A stretch of 64,000 nucleotides of DNA from Nitzschia sp. DOCU1 (Eukaryota > Bacillariophyta > Bacillariophyceae > Bacillariales > Bacillariaceae). Of this stretch, positions 38,432-49,001 are shown piece after piece. The notes under the pieces were generated by a model that ran no database searches, was not told the origin of the DNA, and saw nothing but the letters and a program-made list of their open reading frames with translations. The stretch is from NCBI GenBank assembly GCA_951394045.1, contig OX595995.1, positions 372,001 through 436,000 on the forward strand. The letters are read 5' to 3'. A program made the translations under genes and the position numbers. Position 1 is the first letter of the stretch. Every line of letters starts with the position of its first letter.

Positions 38432-41400
38432 ATGACCTCATCCTACAAACGCTCGGGTGGTCGAACCGAGCCGACCCTTTCTGTGGATGTTCAAGGCGTC
38501 GCCTCTATCCACCTTACTAAGAGGAGCTTTATTTATCGTGCAATCAGCGCCGTATACACACAAGAGACCGATCAACGGCGAGCCCTTGTGTTCTTTTTTA
38601 ACAAAAAAGTTCTTCTTCCAACATCCTCGATTGGCGCTGACACAATCATCGTCACAGCAAACCAACGAGCAGAATCCCTTGATGTCCAAGAAACAACCTT
38701 CCTCCACAGCCGCGATCCTAAACTATTGGTACTACATCAATTTGTTTACGACGAACTTTCAACTCGGTACAAATGTAACCGGGAAAAGAAAAATGCGTCC
38801 ATGAGAAGGCTTCGTAATGGACGAAAACCCCCTCGTCGCGACTACAACATCCTCTACATCGGAATGGAACGCCCTGGCTATGTTCGAAATATTGAAACTT
38901 TGTACCAAGAGGCGACAAAGCTACCATCCTCCCTACGGCAGCGGATACGAGATGAAGCGCGGATTGTTGCAACTGAAAACGATGGAATTCAACGGCGGGT
39001 TTACACTGTCAATCGCAATCCTACCAATTCCAGGTTCCACTATGACATGGACCTGACGAGCTACCGACGGGCAAAGCCGTTCCCACCCGAGCTTATCTTC
39101 AACGAGGTTTACGTTGACTACATTTGGATGCCATCGGAGTATTTGTTGGGCATCATTAGCAGAGATTTTTGTCAAAGTTTCCTTCCTGACTTGGCATCGG
39201 GCCGGATGCCGAAGGGAGGTCGAGTGTACCTACCCCTCTCCTTCCCAATTTTGCAGAGGATCTTCGAGAATTGGACTCCATTTCTGGAATGTCATTTCCT
39301 TTTACGATTTCTGCGACCGGATCAGGAAGAGGAGATGGTGCTCAAAAGAGTTACCGACAGCTTGGATCTTAAATTGCTAGGAAAGGACGATGGGGTACTG
39401 CCCAACGGTGTCCTAAGGAGCGAGGTGGAAGAACTCCTGGAGACTACCTGCGTCACCAAACCTTCACTACTCTACGAATTGCTCCCGCTATGCTTCCCTG
39501 ATGCTACTTTAAGGTGCCGTTTTCTCTGCCTAAGTCGTCGCGAGGCCAGCGATGTGCCTGAGGCACAACCAGCCAACCTTGTAAATAATAGCAGGGATCA
39601 AGTGACTTGTCCTTTTTGCCATTTGTACCTGCGTCCAAGGCGCATGTGTTGCCAGTCCCTGTCATTGCGCTCGCCAGCCAGGTCTGCTGTCGAGCGGGCA
39701 GTGAAGACCGATTGGTGGACCGGTGTTATCCCGGATGACGATGAAGACAATCAGAGCTGTGATGACGGCTCTAGCTGTGAATGGCAAGAGAGGGAAACCA
39801 AGAAAGACCGGGTTGTAAAACCTCCATCAAACCCACGCCACAACGATCGCCCAACAAAGGCCAAGATGATGCAGGGAGATCATGATGCTGTCAACCGCAC
39901 AATCGAAAAAGAAATGAAGATGGCCGACTCAACCTCGGGACCAAAGGGGACGCTGGCCATTCTACCACGGGACCAAAAGATGTCATCGACCATGCTGCGT
40001 CGCAATTTCCGCCTCGCCAACGAGCAATTGATAAAAAGCAATTTCGGGCCTGAGAGCTACTGGGTTGAAAAATCGGACAAAATCTCGTGCACCCTTTGGT
40101 TCGGTTTGCGAGAGAAGGTGCACACGGTGTCGGGCCGAGGCTTCTTAGAAGAGTTCGCCAAGAGGTACAACATTACACCAGAAATCATGGCAAACAATGT
40201 CGACCATTTGTTCCTCAATAGCAACCGACCCTGTGTGATCAACACTCATGATGTTGCCGGTATTCAAGACAAAGCACTGGGGTCTCTCATCAAGATGCCT
40301 GCTTCCCTGCTCGGCTGCTCCTACCTGGTTCAGCTCGACTGGGCGATGGACAGCCTTCTCTCGCATGCAGACGAGATGATCGACAATTCGAGCATAGACT
40401 CCTTCCGCAATGTTATCGCACAGCACAATGGTAGTTGTCCAAGAGCAGGCCAGTCTTGGAAGCGGGCCAATGGGGTTGGTGTCGCAACCCCAGGTCTATT
40501 CGCAAGTTCCAAAATCCTGTCCGATTCCTACCGGAGTGCCCTCTTTAGGCTGAATGTGATCGCTCACCACCAGATTTTGGAGATTATGGTGGGGCATCTA
40601 GCCGAATATGATCGCCAGAGCCGCAATGACAATACCCGTCTAAAGGTGGTCAAGGAGTGGTTAGATTTCCTTTTACCTGTGTCTCTTTCGTTGGAACAAA
40701 GGAATCTATGCACAACTGGTCTACGAATTTCGGATGCCGTTTCGGTTTTGATAGGTAGCGCATATCTACATTTCGACTCAATGAACGGAGCAAAGGTCGG
40801 TCATTCAGACCAAGTGACGGTCGTGACAAAACAGATTGATTGGCGCAACCATGTTAAGAGGGAGGAAAACATTTCCAAACTCTTGTCAAGCCAGGTGCCC
40901 CTTGTTGGCTCCTCTGTCACAGTGGTCAACTACGGTCGGTCAATTAACGATTCTCAGGCAGCGCAGATGGAGGGACTTGCCGACATCGATGACCCTCTCA
41001 TCAAGGAAATGATGGCACTAAATGAGGTTGACTTCTGGCAGGATGCAAGCAAACTGGACCAACCACAGCACTTCCAACGCTTTTCCGAAAACCTCAACCC
41101 ACGAATGACAGTTGGATATGACTACCCGTTCCAACATCAAGCCATACCAGAGTCTGCCAACCGGTCTTGGTACATTGGATCATTTGTCAACGTCTGGGCT
41201 CGTTTTGTGCGAATGTACTCACCAGTCGTCACTTTCCGCCACACCGCATCTTTTGTAGCATTCATCACCAGAGAATGCAATGGTCAAACACTGATCATCG
41301 GGTTAATGGAACAGGAGTTGAATAAGGGGCGCCGGGTCGAGACGGAAACCATTCTAAGAGACTTAAGAGTGGAGGCCTTATACGAATGGTTATCACTTCA

Positions 41401-42154
41401 GGTCATTGGCAACCGTGGTCATTCCGGGGTGATATCGTGTAAAGACTTTCGGTACCAAAAAATTGACCGGATGTTGTTCGATGTTGATACAAAGGGTTTG
41501 GACAAAAGCCGAAAGGACTGTGGACTCTTCATTTGTTTTTTGACAAGTCAATTTGAGTTGTTAAATGGTAACCAACAGTCACAGCAGGAAGCCTTGCAGA
41601 TGCTTACCTCCGCCGAGTACCGTAAGCAAAAACTGGGCAAGCGTGTGACCGAGAATATACAACTTGGATGTGTGAGGTTAAGTGTGGGGATCCAGTTGGC
41701 AGCATGTCTTATGCTGATCCCCCTTCCCTACGCTACATGGGCAATGCTTACTAAGGGATCATCAGGCTTCTACAAGGCTGTGGAATACCTTGCAGGTGAA
41801 AGTACCGGGGACTCCCTTTCCACCTCCGAGGCAAATGCCATTGCAAACAAAACAATAAGTGTCCTCCGTCGACATTCGGTCTATGCAACCATGTCCTGGC
41901 TGGACCAATGCTGCTGCCTTTTCCACCGATGGCAGATTACTGAGGATGACCGCCGCAAAAAAGATCTCATTCTGTGGTCAAATGACGGGGCACTGTATAC
42001 CCCCATCCGGGTAAAAGAGGGTACCAAGAAAACCTGGATACAATTCTTATCCAAGGAGCGTCAATGGGAGAGTTTGGAGAATGCAATTGGAAGGTTTGTT
42101 GGTGACTGGAATGGGGTGGCTACGGTGGATGGCGGACTGATTGGCTGTATTTGA
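38432..42154 (+). CDS. Large orphan protein of the inserted block (1240 aa)
   Basis: A true ATG at 38432 and one uninterrupted frame to TGA at 42152-42154. I recognise no family with confidence. The N-terminal 380 residues are mixed alpha/beta with many aromatic and basic residues. Around 390-410, VTCPFCHLYLRPRRMCC gives two Cys pairs that could hold a zinc ribbon. Residues 430-520 are acidic then basic and likely disordered. The C-terminal 700 residues are globular (e.g. VNVWARFVRMYSPVVTFRH, KDCGLFICFLTSQFELL). DCGLFIC recalls the Cys box of Ulp1-type peptidases, but no matching HW box is visible. The lack of decay over 3.7 kb argues for recent selection or recent arrival. It may be an accessory protein of the neighbouring transposase-like gene. 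Confidence 0.7.
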   Translation: MTSSYKRSGGRTEPTLSVDVQGVASIHLTKRSFIYRAISAVYTQETDQRRALVFFFNKKVLLPTSSIGADTIIVTANQRAESLDVQETTFLHSRDPKLLVLHQFVYDELSTRYKCNREKKNASMRRLRNGRKPPRRDYNILYIGMERPGYVRNIETLYQEATKLPSSLRQRIRDEARIVATENDGIQRRVYTVNRNPTNSRFHYDMDLTSYRRAKPFPPELIFNEVYVDYIWMPSEYLLGIISRDFCQSFLPDLASGRMPKGGRVYLPLSFPILQRIFENWTPFLECHFLLRFLRPDQEEEMVLKRVTDSLDLKLLGKDDGVLPNGVLRSEVEELLETTCVTKPSLLYELLPLCFPDATLRCRFLCLSRREASDVPEAQPANLVNNSRDQVTCPFCHLYLRPRRMCCQSLSLRSPARSAVERAVKTDWWTGVIPDDDEDNQSCDDGSSCEWQERETKKDRVVKPPSNPRHNDRPTKAKMMQGDHDAVNRTIEKEMKMADSTSGPKGTLAILPRDQKMSSTMLRRNFRLANEQLIKSNFGPESYWVEKSDKISCTLWFGLREKVHTVSGRGFLEEFAKRYNITPEIMANNVDHLFLNSNRPCVINTHDVAGIQDKALGSLIKMPASLLGCSYLVQLDWAMDSLLSHADEMIDNSSIDSFRNVIAQHNGSCPRAGQSWKRANGVGVATPGLFASSKILSDSYRSALFRLNVIAHHQILEIMVGHLAEYDRQSRNDNTRLKVVKEWLDFLLPVSLSLEQRNLCTTGLRISDAVSVLIGSAYLHFDSMNGAKVGHSDQVTVVTKQIDWRNHVKREENISKLLSSQVPLVGSSVTVVNYGRSINDSQAAQMEGLADIDDPLIKEMMALNEVDFWQDASKLDQPQHFQRFSENLNPRMTVGYDYPFQHQAIPESANRSWYIGSFVNVWARFVRMYSPVVTFRHTASFVAFITRECNGQTLIIGLMEQELNKGRRVETETILRDLRVEALYEWLSLQVIGNRGHSGVISCKDFRYQKIDRMLFDVDTKGLDKSRKDCGLFICFLTSQFELLNGNQQSQQEALQMLTSAEYRKQKLGKRVTENIQLGCVRLSVGIQLAACLMLIPLPYATWAMLTKGSSGFYKAVEYLAGESTGDSLSTSEANAIANKTISVLRRHSVYATMSWLDQCCCLFHRWQITEDDRRKKDLILWSNDGALYTPIRVKEGTKKTWIQFLSKERQWESLENAIGRFVGDWNGVATVDGGLIGCI

Positions 42155-42216
42155 ATAAAGGTTAAAGATCAAACAATAGAACCGTTTCCACTGTAGAGTT
42201 ACACTTAATCATAAAT

Positions 42217-42367
42217 AAATCCATTTGAGGGAACTAATAATCCTTGACTGGTAGCCGATAATCCACATATGGGAACACAGGTCATAATGCAAACACAAAA
42301 AAACCCTATCGCAGAGGACTGATATAATATGCCCCATCATAGGTTTCTAAATGGTCACACAATAGGG
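42217..42367 (+). repeat. Dispersed motif pair X-Y, copy after the 1240-aa gene
   Basis: X reads AAATCCATTTGAGGGAACTAATAATCCTT at 42217. Y reads AATATGCCCC, GGTTTCTAAATGGTCACACAAT at 42326-42367. Spacing about 110 bp. Confidence 0.65.
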
Positions 42368-42454
42368 GGAAGAGATGGTCGGCACAAATTGGCTCATAAT
42401 GTGACCCCTCAGAAGGGCATATGCTGCACTTACCAACCACTCGTGCCACGTACC

Positions 42455-43400
42455 AACTTTTGGAAACTATAGAATAAAGTCCCAACTTTACATAGCCGTA
42501 TCTTTCCATGCAGGCATCTGTTTCAAAATTGAAAGGTGTCATAAGATGAAGATTTGCGACACGTACATGGTAATTTGATAACATTTTGGGATATGATTTT
42601 ATTGAAGGAGTAATGTAGCTTTTTGGGGACCACAATGTTCTTTGGTACTCTTTGACCTAACATTCCTCGACAATAGCGATATAGATGGTATGATTGAACT
42701 CACGCCGTTCACCTGCTGGTTAAATTTGTGAGGAATGTTTGCTGTAGGCAAACTAACAGGGCACAACTTTTACAATTGCCAGACACGTTTTTCCTTTTCC
42801 TTGAATATGGGGTCCATTTCTAGGGGCCGTCTTTAAGATCACACATCTTTTGACATAGGCACAAGATTGATTATAGCAAGGACTCGTTAGATGCGCAATT
42901 AAAATGCTAACTTGGAAACTTGATAACATAGTGGATTAAGGATTTATTGGAGGAGGAGTGTTACTTTAGGTGGACAACAATGGTCTCTTGTACTCTATGA
43001 CATAACATTACTCAACCAAACGGATATCAAACGTATAGTTAAATTGATATTGTTGACCTTCCAGTTGTAATTACAAGCATTTGTTAATGAGGTCAAACTA
43101 TGGTGGTTTACCTATTACCATTACACGGACCCACTTATTCAAATGCACAAATGGGGTGTTTGTTTCAGCTAGCCCGCTTCAAAGACCCATATCTTTGGGC
43201 CCAGGAACTCATTCATACGTAGCGAGGCATTTTTAGATGCTGAATTACAAAATGTATATGATGAATTGATAATATGTTGGAATAGAGCTGTATTGGAGGT
43301 GCACAGCCTATTATTAGGCAACACTCAGTGACTTTGCTATCTTACCTGCCTCTTTATTTGAAAACTGCCATATACACGACAACATAAAGTTAGGATCCTA
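42455..43400. repeat. Three diverged tandem repeats with about 345-bp period
   Basis: The core TTGATAACAT (or TTGATAATAT) starts at 42575, 42920 and 43266. Each is followed by a similar TGG...TTTATTGGAGG / TGTATTGGAGG stretch. Copies 1 and 2 also share GGACCACAATG/GGACAACAATGG and GACCTAACATT/GACATAACATT. The period is constant (345 and 346 bp). No coding signal. Confidence 0.75.
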
Positions 43401-43665
43401 ACCTTCCCTGCTGACTTCCTGAAAATATTTGGCTGGGATCGAAAGGATGTACTCAATGAAGTACCATTACTGACTTGTGAGAGAGTGGACTTCATAGTTT
43501 AGAATTTTGGTACCTAGCTCAACCCAGGTAATGATGCGCATGTGCGCGCAAAGGGGATATTGTGGGCTCGATGTACTACATAACTCATGGATTAAAGTAG
43601 GAATGCAGTGCTTCTTGTTTGTGTAATACTAATTTCAAGCGTACATTCATAGTTGTTTTCAAACA

Positions 43666-46600
43666 CTAAATTCCCTGCATCTTCTTGTGGAGGTAGGAAG
43701 AACTTTTGGTCAAGAATTGTGATGCCCACTCAGTGCGCAAGTGGCGGCATTCCAAAGTACGGAAAGAATCGAGGCTTGGTTTGGTGAGTGATCGGCAAGG
43801 AACCTCATCTATACAATAGATTGTTCTTTTGATGCTTGTCATTGGAACAAGGTGTAGTCTACTATGGTAGACATCACCAACTTTATCGCTTGCCCACGTC
43901 CACTTCCGGAACAATTGACTGTTGTCCACATGCGAAGCATCATTTTCAATAACTTTCATCACAAGTGCAGCATTCGCCGGTGCATCGCATCCAATGTTGA
44001 CTTCATCTAGCATGTGAAGCAATGCAACCACCCTGGCCGGCCGGATAATCATTTGACCACCCAACTGTTCTTGAATGGATACACAATCATACCTGGGGCC
44101 CCTGCCTTCAAAGTCAGGATGACAACGTATGATGGAACCGTCCGCAAGTTCTGTCTTGGTGTACATGTAAATAGGCTCGGCTGTCTCATCCTCCAGCAAA
44201 GGGGTCTCATTTGATAACCAATGGACTATCAAAGGATCAACCTCAAAGCTTATGTCCTTGTTTTTGCCTGTTCTAAATGACAAATAGGTACCTTCATTCT
44301 CAGATTGCACACGGTAACGACCCACGCTTTTGCTGCCATTATGAGTAGGCTGACCACCGGCCTTCCGGTTCTGTACTCTGTTAGATTTCAGAATTTTCCC
44401 AAGGACTTCGCTCTCCGCCCTCCTTATGGAAATCTGACCTGTGAAAGTTCCATCGTCCCTCTTTTGTGCAGTCTTGGCCGGACGGACTGCCCATACCTTC
44501 AAGTGTCTTTCACCATCATTGGTGTCTCTCCCACTCGCCCTTCCATAGACGGGTGTCTCCATGAGTAGATGGAACATCTCGATAAACTTTTGATAAGAGT
44601 ATCCATTAGTTCCAAATCCCCGGCTAGTACCATTTACAAGAACTCTTCGCATCAATTCAAGGTTGGCGGATGCCCTTGAGATGTTTTCAGTGGATAACAT
44701 CTCCCTGTCTGCATATTCAAGAAAGGCCCAATATGTTAGAAGAGTTTCACATAGATAGGATAGATGGTCAATTGACAGGGTACAGGTGCGGTGCACTCCT
44801 GCAGTTTGACAATCAAAGTGAATAGTTGAGGGTGGAAACATAACCACCTGTTGAGACTGTTCATGGTGGTTCCGATCTACCCGGCTGCCGGTGGGTTCAA
44901 TGGAACACCTGTAATCCATGGATATCGCCATCGGCAATTGCAGTATGCGTGTCTTGTGTTTGTACAGCTTCTGCCTGCAATCCTTGGTTAAGAATTCTTT
45001 CAAAACCTCTTCTAATCGGACGTGCAAGTTGTGGGGGAGACTATGTACCTTCTCCATCTCAACAACAAGTTTGTCTAGTCGCAGGAATTGCAGGGCCTCA
45101 TCCCGTGACAAGCCTGTTCCGGCATTTGCAATACTTGTTGCGTGGGGGCCTGCAGCAGGTGCAATCCTTTTGCGTTTCCTACTTGCTCCCTCAACTGCAA
45201 CTGTTTTATCCCTGTTCTTATTCTTGTTCTCGTCAAAGTTGGCGGCCAGTCTTGGTAACAACAGTTTTCGGCCCTTCTTAGTTCTCAATAAGAATGCAAG
45301 GACGAAGAGTTGACCAACACGTTCAGATCCTGTAAGCTCAGTAAGCTTGGTAAATCCTTTACGAAAGGAGACCCGGGGGTAATTGCTTGCCTCACCGGAA
45401 CGGTTTAAGCCTTTTGCAAACATTTGTTCCACATGCCTGTCAATTGCTGCCTTTGATCCATCGGTCATTGGTCCTATCACAAGGTTGAGAAAGTGTTGGA
45501 TAACACCACTCTTCATTGTGTGGAGGATGTCTGCTGTGGTGACTGAGTGGATTCCATTGATGTTTGCACCATACGGTAAGCGGGCAAATGGGTTGTCCAC
45601 AGCCTTACTCCCAAAAACTTGTCTGAGAATAGACTCTGACAACCTCTCCCGCACCCCCCTAGCCTTAATGGCAGCATCCCTATTGACCTTGTTTGTAAAT
45701 ATGTCCAGATATTGCAACCAGGAATCAAGGTTCTCGCTCAAAGGTATGCTGGGCAGATTGACGGCATCATTTATGGTCATGTTCTTGGCTAGGGCGTTCC
45801 CTTCTCTAACCCCCATCCTTGCTTTGATCAGGTTCCTGATGTGAGGTTGATCATCCACTGGGACATTAACATCAGCATTATCGACACCAAAACAGCCATA
45901 TGTGCAACCAAGTGCCGCCTGTGACAGTGCCTGTACAAAGTATGCATCGACCGGGAAACAGCCATGCAGTGGCTTTGCCGTGTCATCAAAATTACAGTAG
46001 CAACGCCTAGTCATTCGCACAGAGCCAGGTTGCATGTTTTTCAGCCTTGCACATACCATGTCGGCTGCCTTGTTGTCGAGGGTGAACACAGAAAACTCGG
46101 TCACAATCTTAAGAGATCGTAAAACTTGACCACGTCTTATCATCAATTTGGGTTTTCTGTTGACAAAGTCTAGAAGTGGTTCCAAGAGTACCGTCATACA
46201 CAGATGGTAGTCCCTTGCGGTCATGTCTGTGGAGGCAGCCCTCGACTGGTAGGCTCGTCTTGTTGCCGAGGAATAGGCCTCTATATAAGGCATATAGCCT
46301 ATAATAATCCAATTGTTAGGGTCCCGTTTAGCCACATCGGTAAGACGTGAATCCACCAAGGCGACTGGTTCAATGGAGCGCAGTGCTCGACTTGTTGCAT
46401 CAGTATAGAATGATAAGGTTAGCAGATGATACCAGGGATCGAACTGCGATCCGCCTATCATAGGCAGGAATTTTGAGTTGTAAGTATCCCTATACCAGCT
46501 GAAGTCGAGGAGATGTGGTGCCTGTTTATCGTCCAACGGGGGTGGGATGTTGGCAAAGGGGTGACGCATGTCGCACCTGATATTGTCCAGATTTGAATAC

Positions 46601-47619
46601 ACCTCTGAAACCAACTTCTCCTCTAGGTCATTAAGATAGTCAAATCTCCTAACCACCACTTTTTGCCCAGACTCCAAGGTTATGTTAATTCCAAAAGGTG
46701 GTTGATAGCTGGTTTTCCTTGACACCCTACTGAAAAAGTGCTTTCTCGTTGTGATACCTGGCATGAACGGACTGAAATTTCTTTGTTCCTTTTCTCTTTT
46801 CATTGTTGAAATGATGTCATCCATAAGATGTCGTGGAGCACCAGCCTGGTCAGTTAGAGCATAAAGCTCCGCCATCGACCTATCAGAAGCGTTAGCAACA
46901 AACTCCATGGAATCTTGGATATCGAGCGGGAATGATATGTCTTCAGGTGGGTCAGATGCCAGTTTCTCTTCCATGGTGCCCAACTCCATTTCTGCATCAG
47001 GTTGACCGTCCACTTGGGAGGCCAATGCAAAACTATTGCCCACGGTGGCCGTGGAATTGCCGAGCTTGGTAACATTTCTGTCCGGATTTTGGTTTAGGTG
47101 AAAGTTGTGTTCAATGACCCAGCCATCCCCGTGGTTGCTGTCCTCATCTGTGCTATCACCGTCCAAATCTGAAGCAAAAGATGGAATACAAGCTGTCTTG
47201 CCCTGGTACCTCTCCAACCTTTCTCGTGGGCCGGATTTATTGCTAGTTCTTTTGGAACCTGTCGTTGGTTTCTGGAGGCATACTCGCTGTGTGCGCACAC
47301 GGGAAAGGAGGCGTCGTTCTGGAACAGATGCAGGTTTACCACCTCCGTCGTCGTCACTCTCTTCCTCATCTTCAGCTGCCATGTCAGGAATGTGAATACC
47401 ACAGTTGTCGAATTCCTGATCTCCTGCCAGTGAGGGTGGCGGGGGCACCTGCTGAAGTAGAGAACCAGCTGCGAATGCTTGCCGGCCCCCCATCCAAGAT
47501 GCAGATGGCCCTCTAGTTCGTGGATTACAGTTCCAACTCTGGTTGTAGTGTGAAGAGAGGCTTTTATAACATTTGAGGCACGTTGCGCACATGAACCTTT
47601 TGCTTTTTGGGTTCACCAT
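43666..47619 (-). CDS. Zinc-finger protein resembling Plavaka/KDZ-type DDE transposase (1317 aa)
   Basis: The first ATG is 47619-47617. The N-terminus carries a Cys/His finger (CATCLKCYKSLSSHYNQSWNC within residues 10-32), then an acidic disordered region to about 290. The central part has the layout of Plavaka-like transposases of the CMC/KDZ group. LSFYTDATSRAL (Asp near 404) comes first. Then IIIGYMPYIEAYSSATRR, DYHLCMTVLLEPLL, FSVFTLDNKAADMVCARLKN (Asp near 511) and RRCYCNF (Cys pair) follow in order. In that group, the two Asp and a later Glu cut DNA ends; I could not fix the Glu. Single exon and unbroken. It is the best anchor for calling 29.4-51 kb a mobile element. An alternative is an unrelated orphan nuclear protein. 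Confidence 0.55.
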   Translation of the reverse strand: MVNPKSKRFMCATCLKCYKSLSSHYNQSWNCNPRTRGPSASWMGGRQAFAAGSLLQQVPPPPSLAGDQEFDNCGIHIPDMAAEDEEESDDDGGGKPASVPERRLLSRVRTQRVCLQKPTTGSKRTSNKSGPRERLERYQGKTACIPSFASDLDGDSTDEDSNHGDGWVIEHNFHLNQNPDRNVTKLGNSTATVGNSFALASQVDGQPDAEMELGTMEEKLASDPPEDISFPLDIQDSMEFVANASDRSMAELYALTDQAGAPRHLMDDIISTMKREKEQRNFSPFMPGITTRKHFFSRVSRKTSYQPPFGINITLESGQKVVVRRFDYLNDLEEKLVSEVYSNLDNIRCDMRHPFANIPPPLDDKQAPHLLDFSWYRDTYNSKFLPMIGGSQFDPWYHLLTLSFYTDATSRALRSIEPVALVDSRLTDVAKRDPNNWIIIGYMPYIEAYSSATRRAYQSRAASTDMTARDYHLCMTVLLEPLLDFVNRKPKLMIRRGQVLRSLKIVTEFSVFTLDNKAADMVCARLKNMQPGSVRMTRRCYCNFDDTAKPLHGCFPVDAYFVQALSQAALGCTYGCFGVDNADVNVPVDDQPHIRNLIKARMGVREGNALAKNMTINDAVNLPSIPLSENLDSWLQYLDIFTNKVNRDAAIKARGVRERLSESILRQVFGSKAVDNPFARLPYGANINGIHSVTTADILHTMKSGVIQHFLNLVIGPMTDGSKAAIDRHVEQMFAKGLNRSGEASNYPRVSFRKGFTKLTELTGSERVGQLFVLAFLLRTKKGRKLLLPRLAANFDENKNKNRDKTVAVEGASRKRKRIAPAAGPHATSIANAGTGLSRDEALQFLRLDKLVVEMEKVHSLPHNLHVRLEEVLKEFLTKDCRQKLYKHKTRILQLPMAISMDYRCSIEPTGSRVDRNHHEQSQQVVMFPPSTIHFDCQTAGVHRTCTLSIDHLSYLCETLLTYWAFLEYADREMLSTENISRASANLELMRRVLVNGTSRGFGTNGYSYQKFIEMFHLLMETPVYGRASGRDTNDGERHLKVWAVRPAKTAQKRDDGTFTGQISIRRAESEVLGKILKSNRVQNRKAGGQPTHNGSKSVGRYRVQSENEGTYLSFRTGKNKDISFEVDPLIVHWLSNETPLLEDETAEPIYMYTKTELADGSIIRCHPDFEGRGPRYDCVSIQEQLGGQMIIRPARVVALLHMLDEVNIGCDAPANAALVMKVIENDASHVDNSQLFRKWTWASDKVGDVYHSRLHLVPMTSIKRTIYCIDEVPCRSLTKPSLDSFRTLECRHLRTEWASQFLTKSSSYLHKKMQGI

Positions 47620-47796
47620 GATGGTCGTGTGGTGCAGATGAAAGAAGTGTTTTGCTACCCAAAAATCCGTTACTTCGCCACCCAAAAATTAAGAACAAAA
47701 TAGACAAGTACGCACGTGCCCGTCACCTTTTTTTTTGATAAGTATTCTCTACTAAAGAATGGACCAAAAAGAAAAAGTGGACTGGTTGTTTTAGAA

Positions 47797-49001
47797 TTAA
47801 ACAACATCAAGGCTCCACTTAATTTGCAACTCTGGCAAATGACGGTGCAACCGTACCATTACATCCTCCTTTTTCTCACAGGCGAATAAGTTATCGCCAA
47901 GGGACAGGTACTTTAGGGCCGATGCACCATTTCCTTCTATGAAGTTCATGATGGCTTGCATGCCATTTGGACCGATCTTGTTGCTTCCAAGTTGAGTTCT
48001 TCCAAAGCGACAAGATGGTGGACATGTTTCTGTAACTTGTGTGCCCCGGCACATGTTAGGTTATTGTCTTGGAGAATCAGCACCGCCAATTTTGGAAGGC
48101 AGTGAAAGGATAGGGACATGCAACCCAACCCCCTATGACCAAGTCGACAACTCCCAAGGTCAAGAAATGCAAGCTCTTGCATCGTGACCACCCCGTGCAA
48201 GAGGCCTTGACCACCAGTCAGTGATAGTTTGACAGAGTCGAGGTGTAGTGACTTCAAGTTTGGTAGGTGTTGGAGGGTGGAGCCAAGTACCGTGCGACAG
48301 CTCTGGCCCACCTTGCAATTGCTTATAATGAGCGTGTTCAGGTTTGCGAGCTTTGAAATGGAACGAAGAAATCTTAATCCACCGGCTCCTCCAATTGTGT
48401 AGCCGTCTACTAACAATGTTTTCAGCTTGATTAGCTGCTCGAGGGAGGCCGGTAGCCAAGAGCAGGGAATGCATGGGTGACTTGGGAGGGAATTGCCAAC
48501 CATTATGTGGTGGGAGTATTCTATTTCCAGATGTGTGATTTGGGTGCATTGCAGTAGGGAGGATGCTATTTTTTGTTCGTTGTTTAGATTCAAGACGCCA
48601 TCCAGTAGAGATATGGTCTGTAAGGATGGAAAGTATTTCATTAAAGTTGCAAAACGAGATGGAGGACCACCACCACGTGGAGCACCGCCGCCCGCAGGGT
48701 TGGTGAATTTAAGCTCAATAGGATATTTCCCTAGCCATGGGTGGACAGATAGAAGCTCCTCCCATTCTTTGATCGTGGACTCTTTGATGTCAATGTAACA
48801 AAATTTTACAACTCCGCGATATAATATCATTCTCTCCAAGTAGGGCATGCAGTCCCAGTAGCTGCCGATGAGAAGGGACACCTTTAAAGGTAGGGCCGGT
48901 GGTAATGGTGGCATTGACATTGCCACTATTAGGGAGGAAGGGGACAATGACGGCAACAAAAGTCGTAAGTTTCGATAGAGAATTGAAACGTTCGATGGCA
49001 T
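47797..49001 (-). pseudogene. Leucine-rich repeat protein with one frameshift (about 400 aa)
   Basis: First ATG at 49001 (MPSNVSILYRNL). From about residue 130, LRRs follow: FPSLQTISLLDGVLNL, LEQLIKLKTLLVDGY, LANLNTLIISNCKVG, LPNLKSLHLDSVKLS, MQELAFLDLGSCRLG, LPKLAVLILQDNNLT and HLVALEELNL. Near 47987 the frame breaks. The next repeat (LGSNKIGPNGMQAIMNF, then ALKYLSLGDNLF) continues in another frame to a stop at 47797. One missing base in a short C run (GGG to GG on the coding strand) explains it. This could be a true inactivating deletion or a sequencing error. The 28-residue RNI-like repeats suggest protein binding. It lies 178 bp upstream of the transposase-like gene on the same strand. 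Confidence 0.75.

Larger units (their letters stand above)
42155..43665. other. Convergent intergenic region filled by repeats
   Basis: AT-rich, no gene. It begins with motif pair X-Y (42217-42367), followed by three diverged tandem repeats (42455-43400). The remaining 43400-43665 shows no feature. Confidence 0.55.

Noticed and set aside
41500..41560. DCGLFIC in the 1240-aa orphan as a C48/Ulp1 peptidase Cys box
   Set aside because: No HW...D motif at the expected distance upstream and no Gln before the Cys; kept only as a resemblance.
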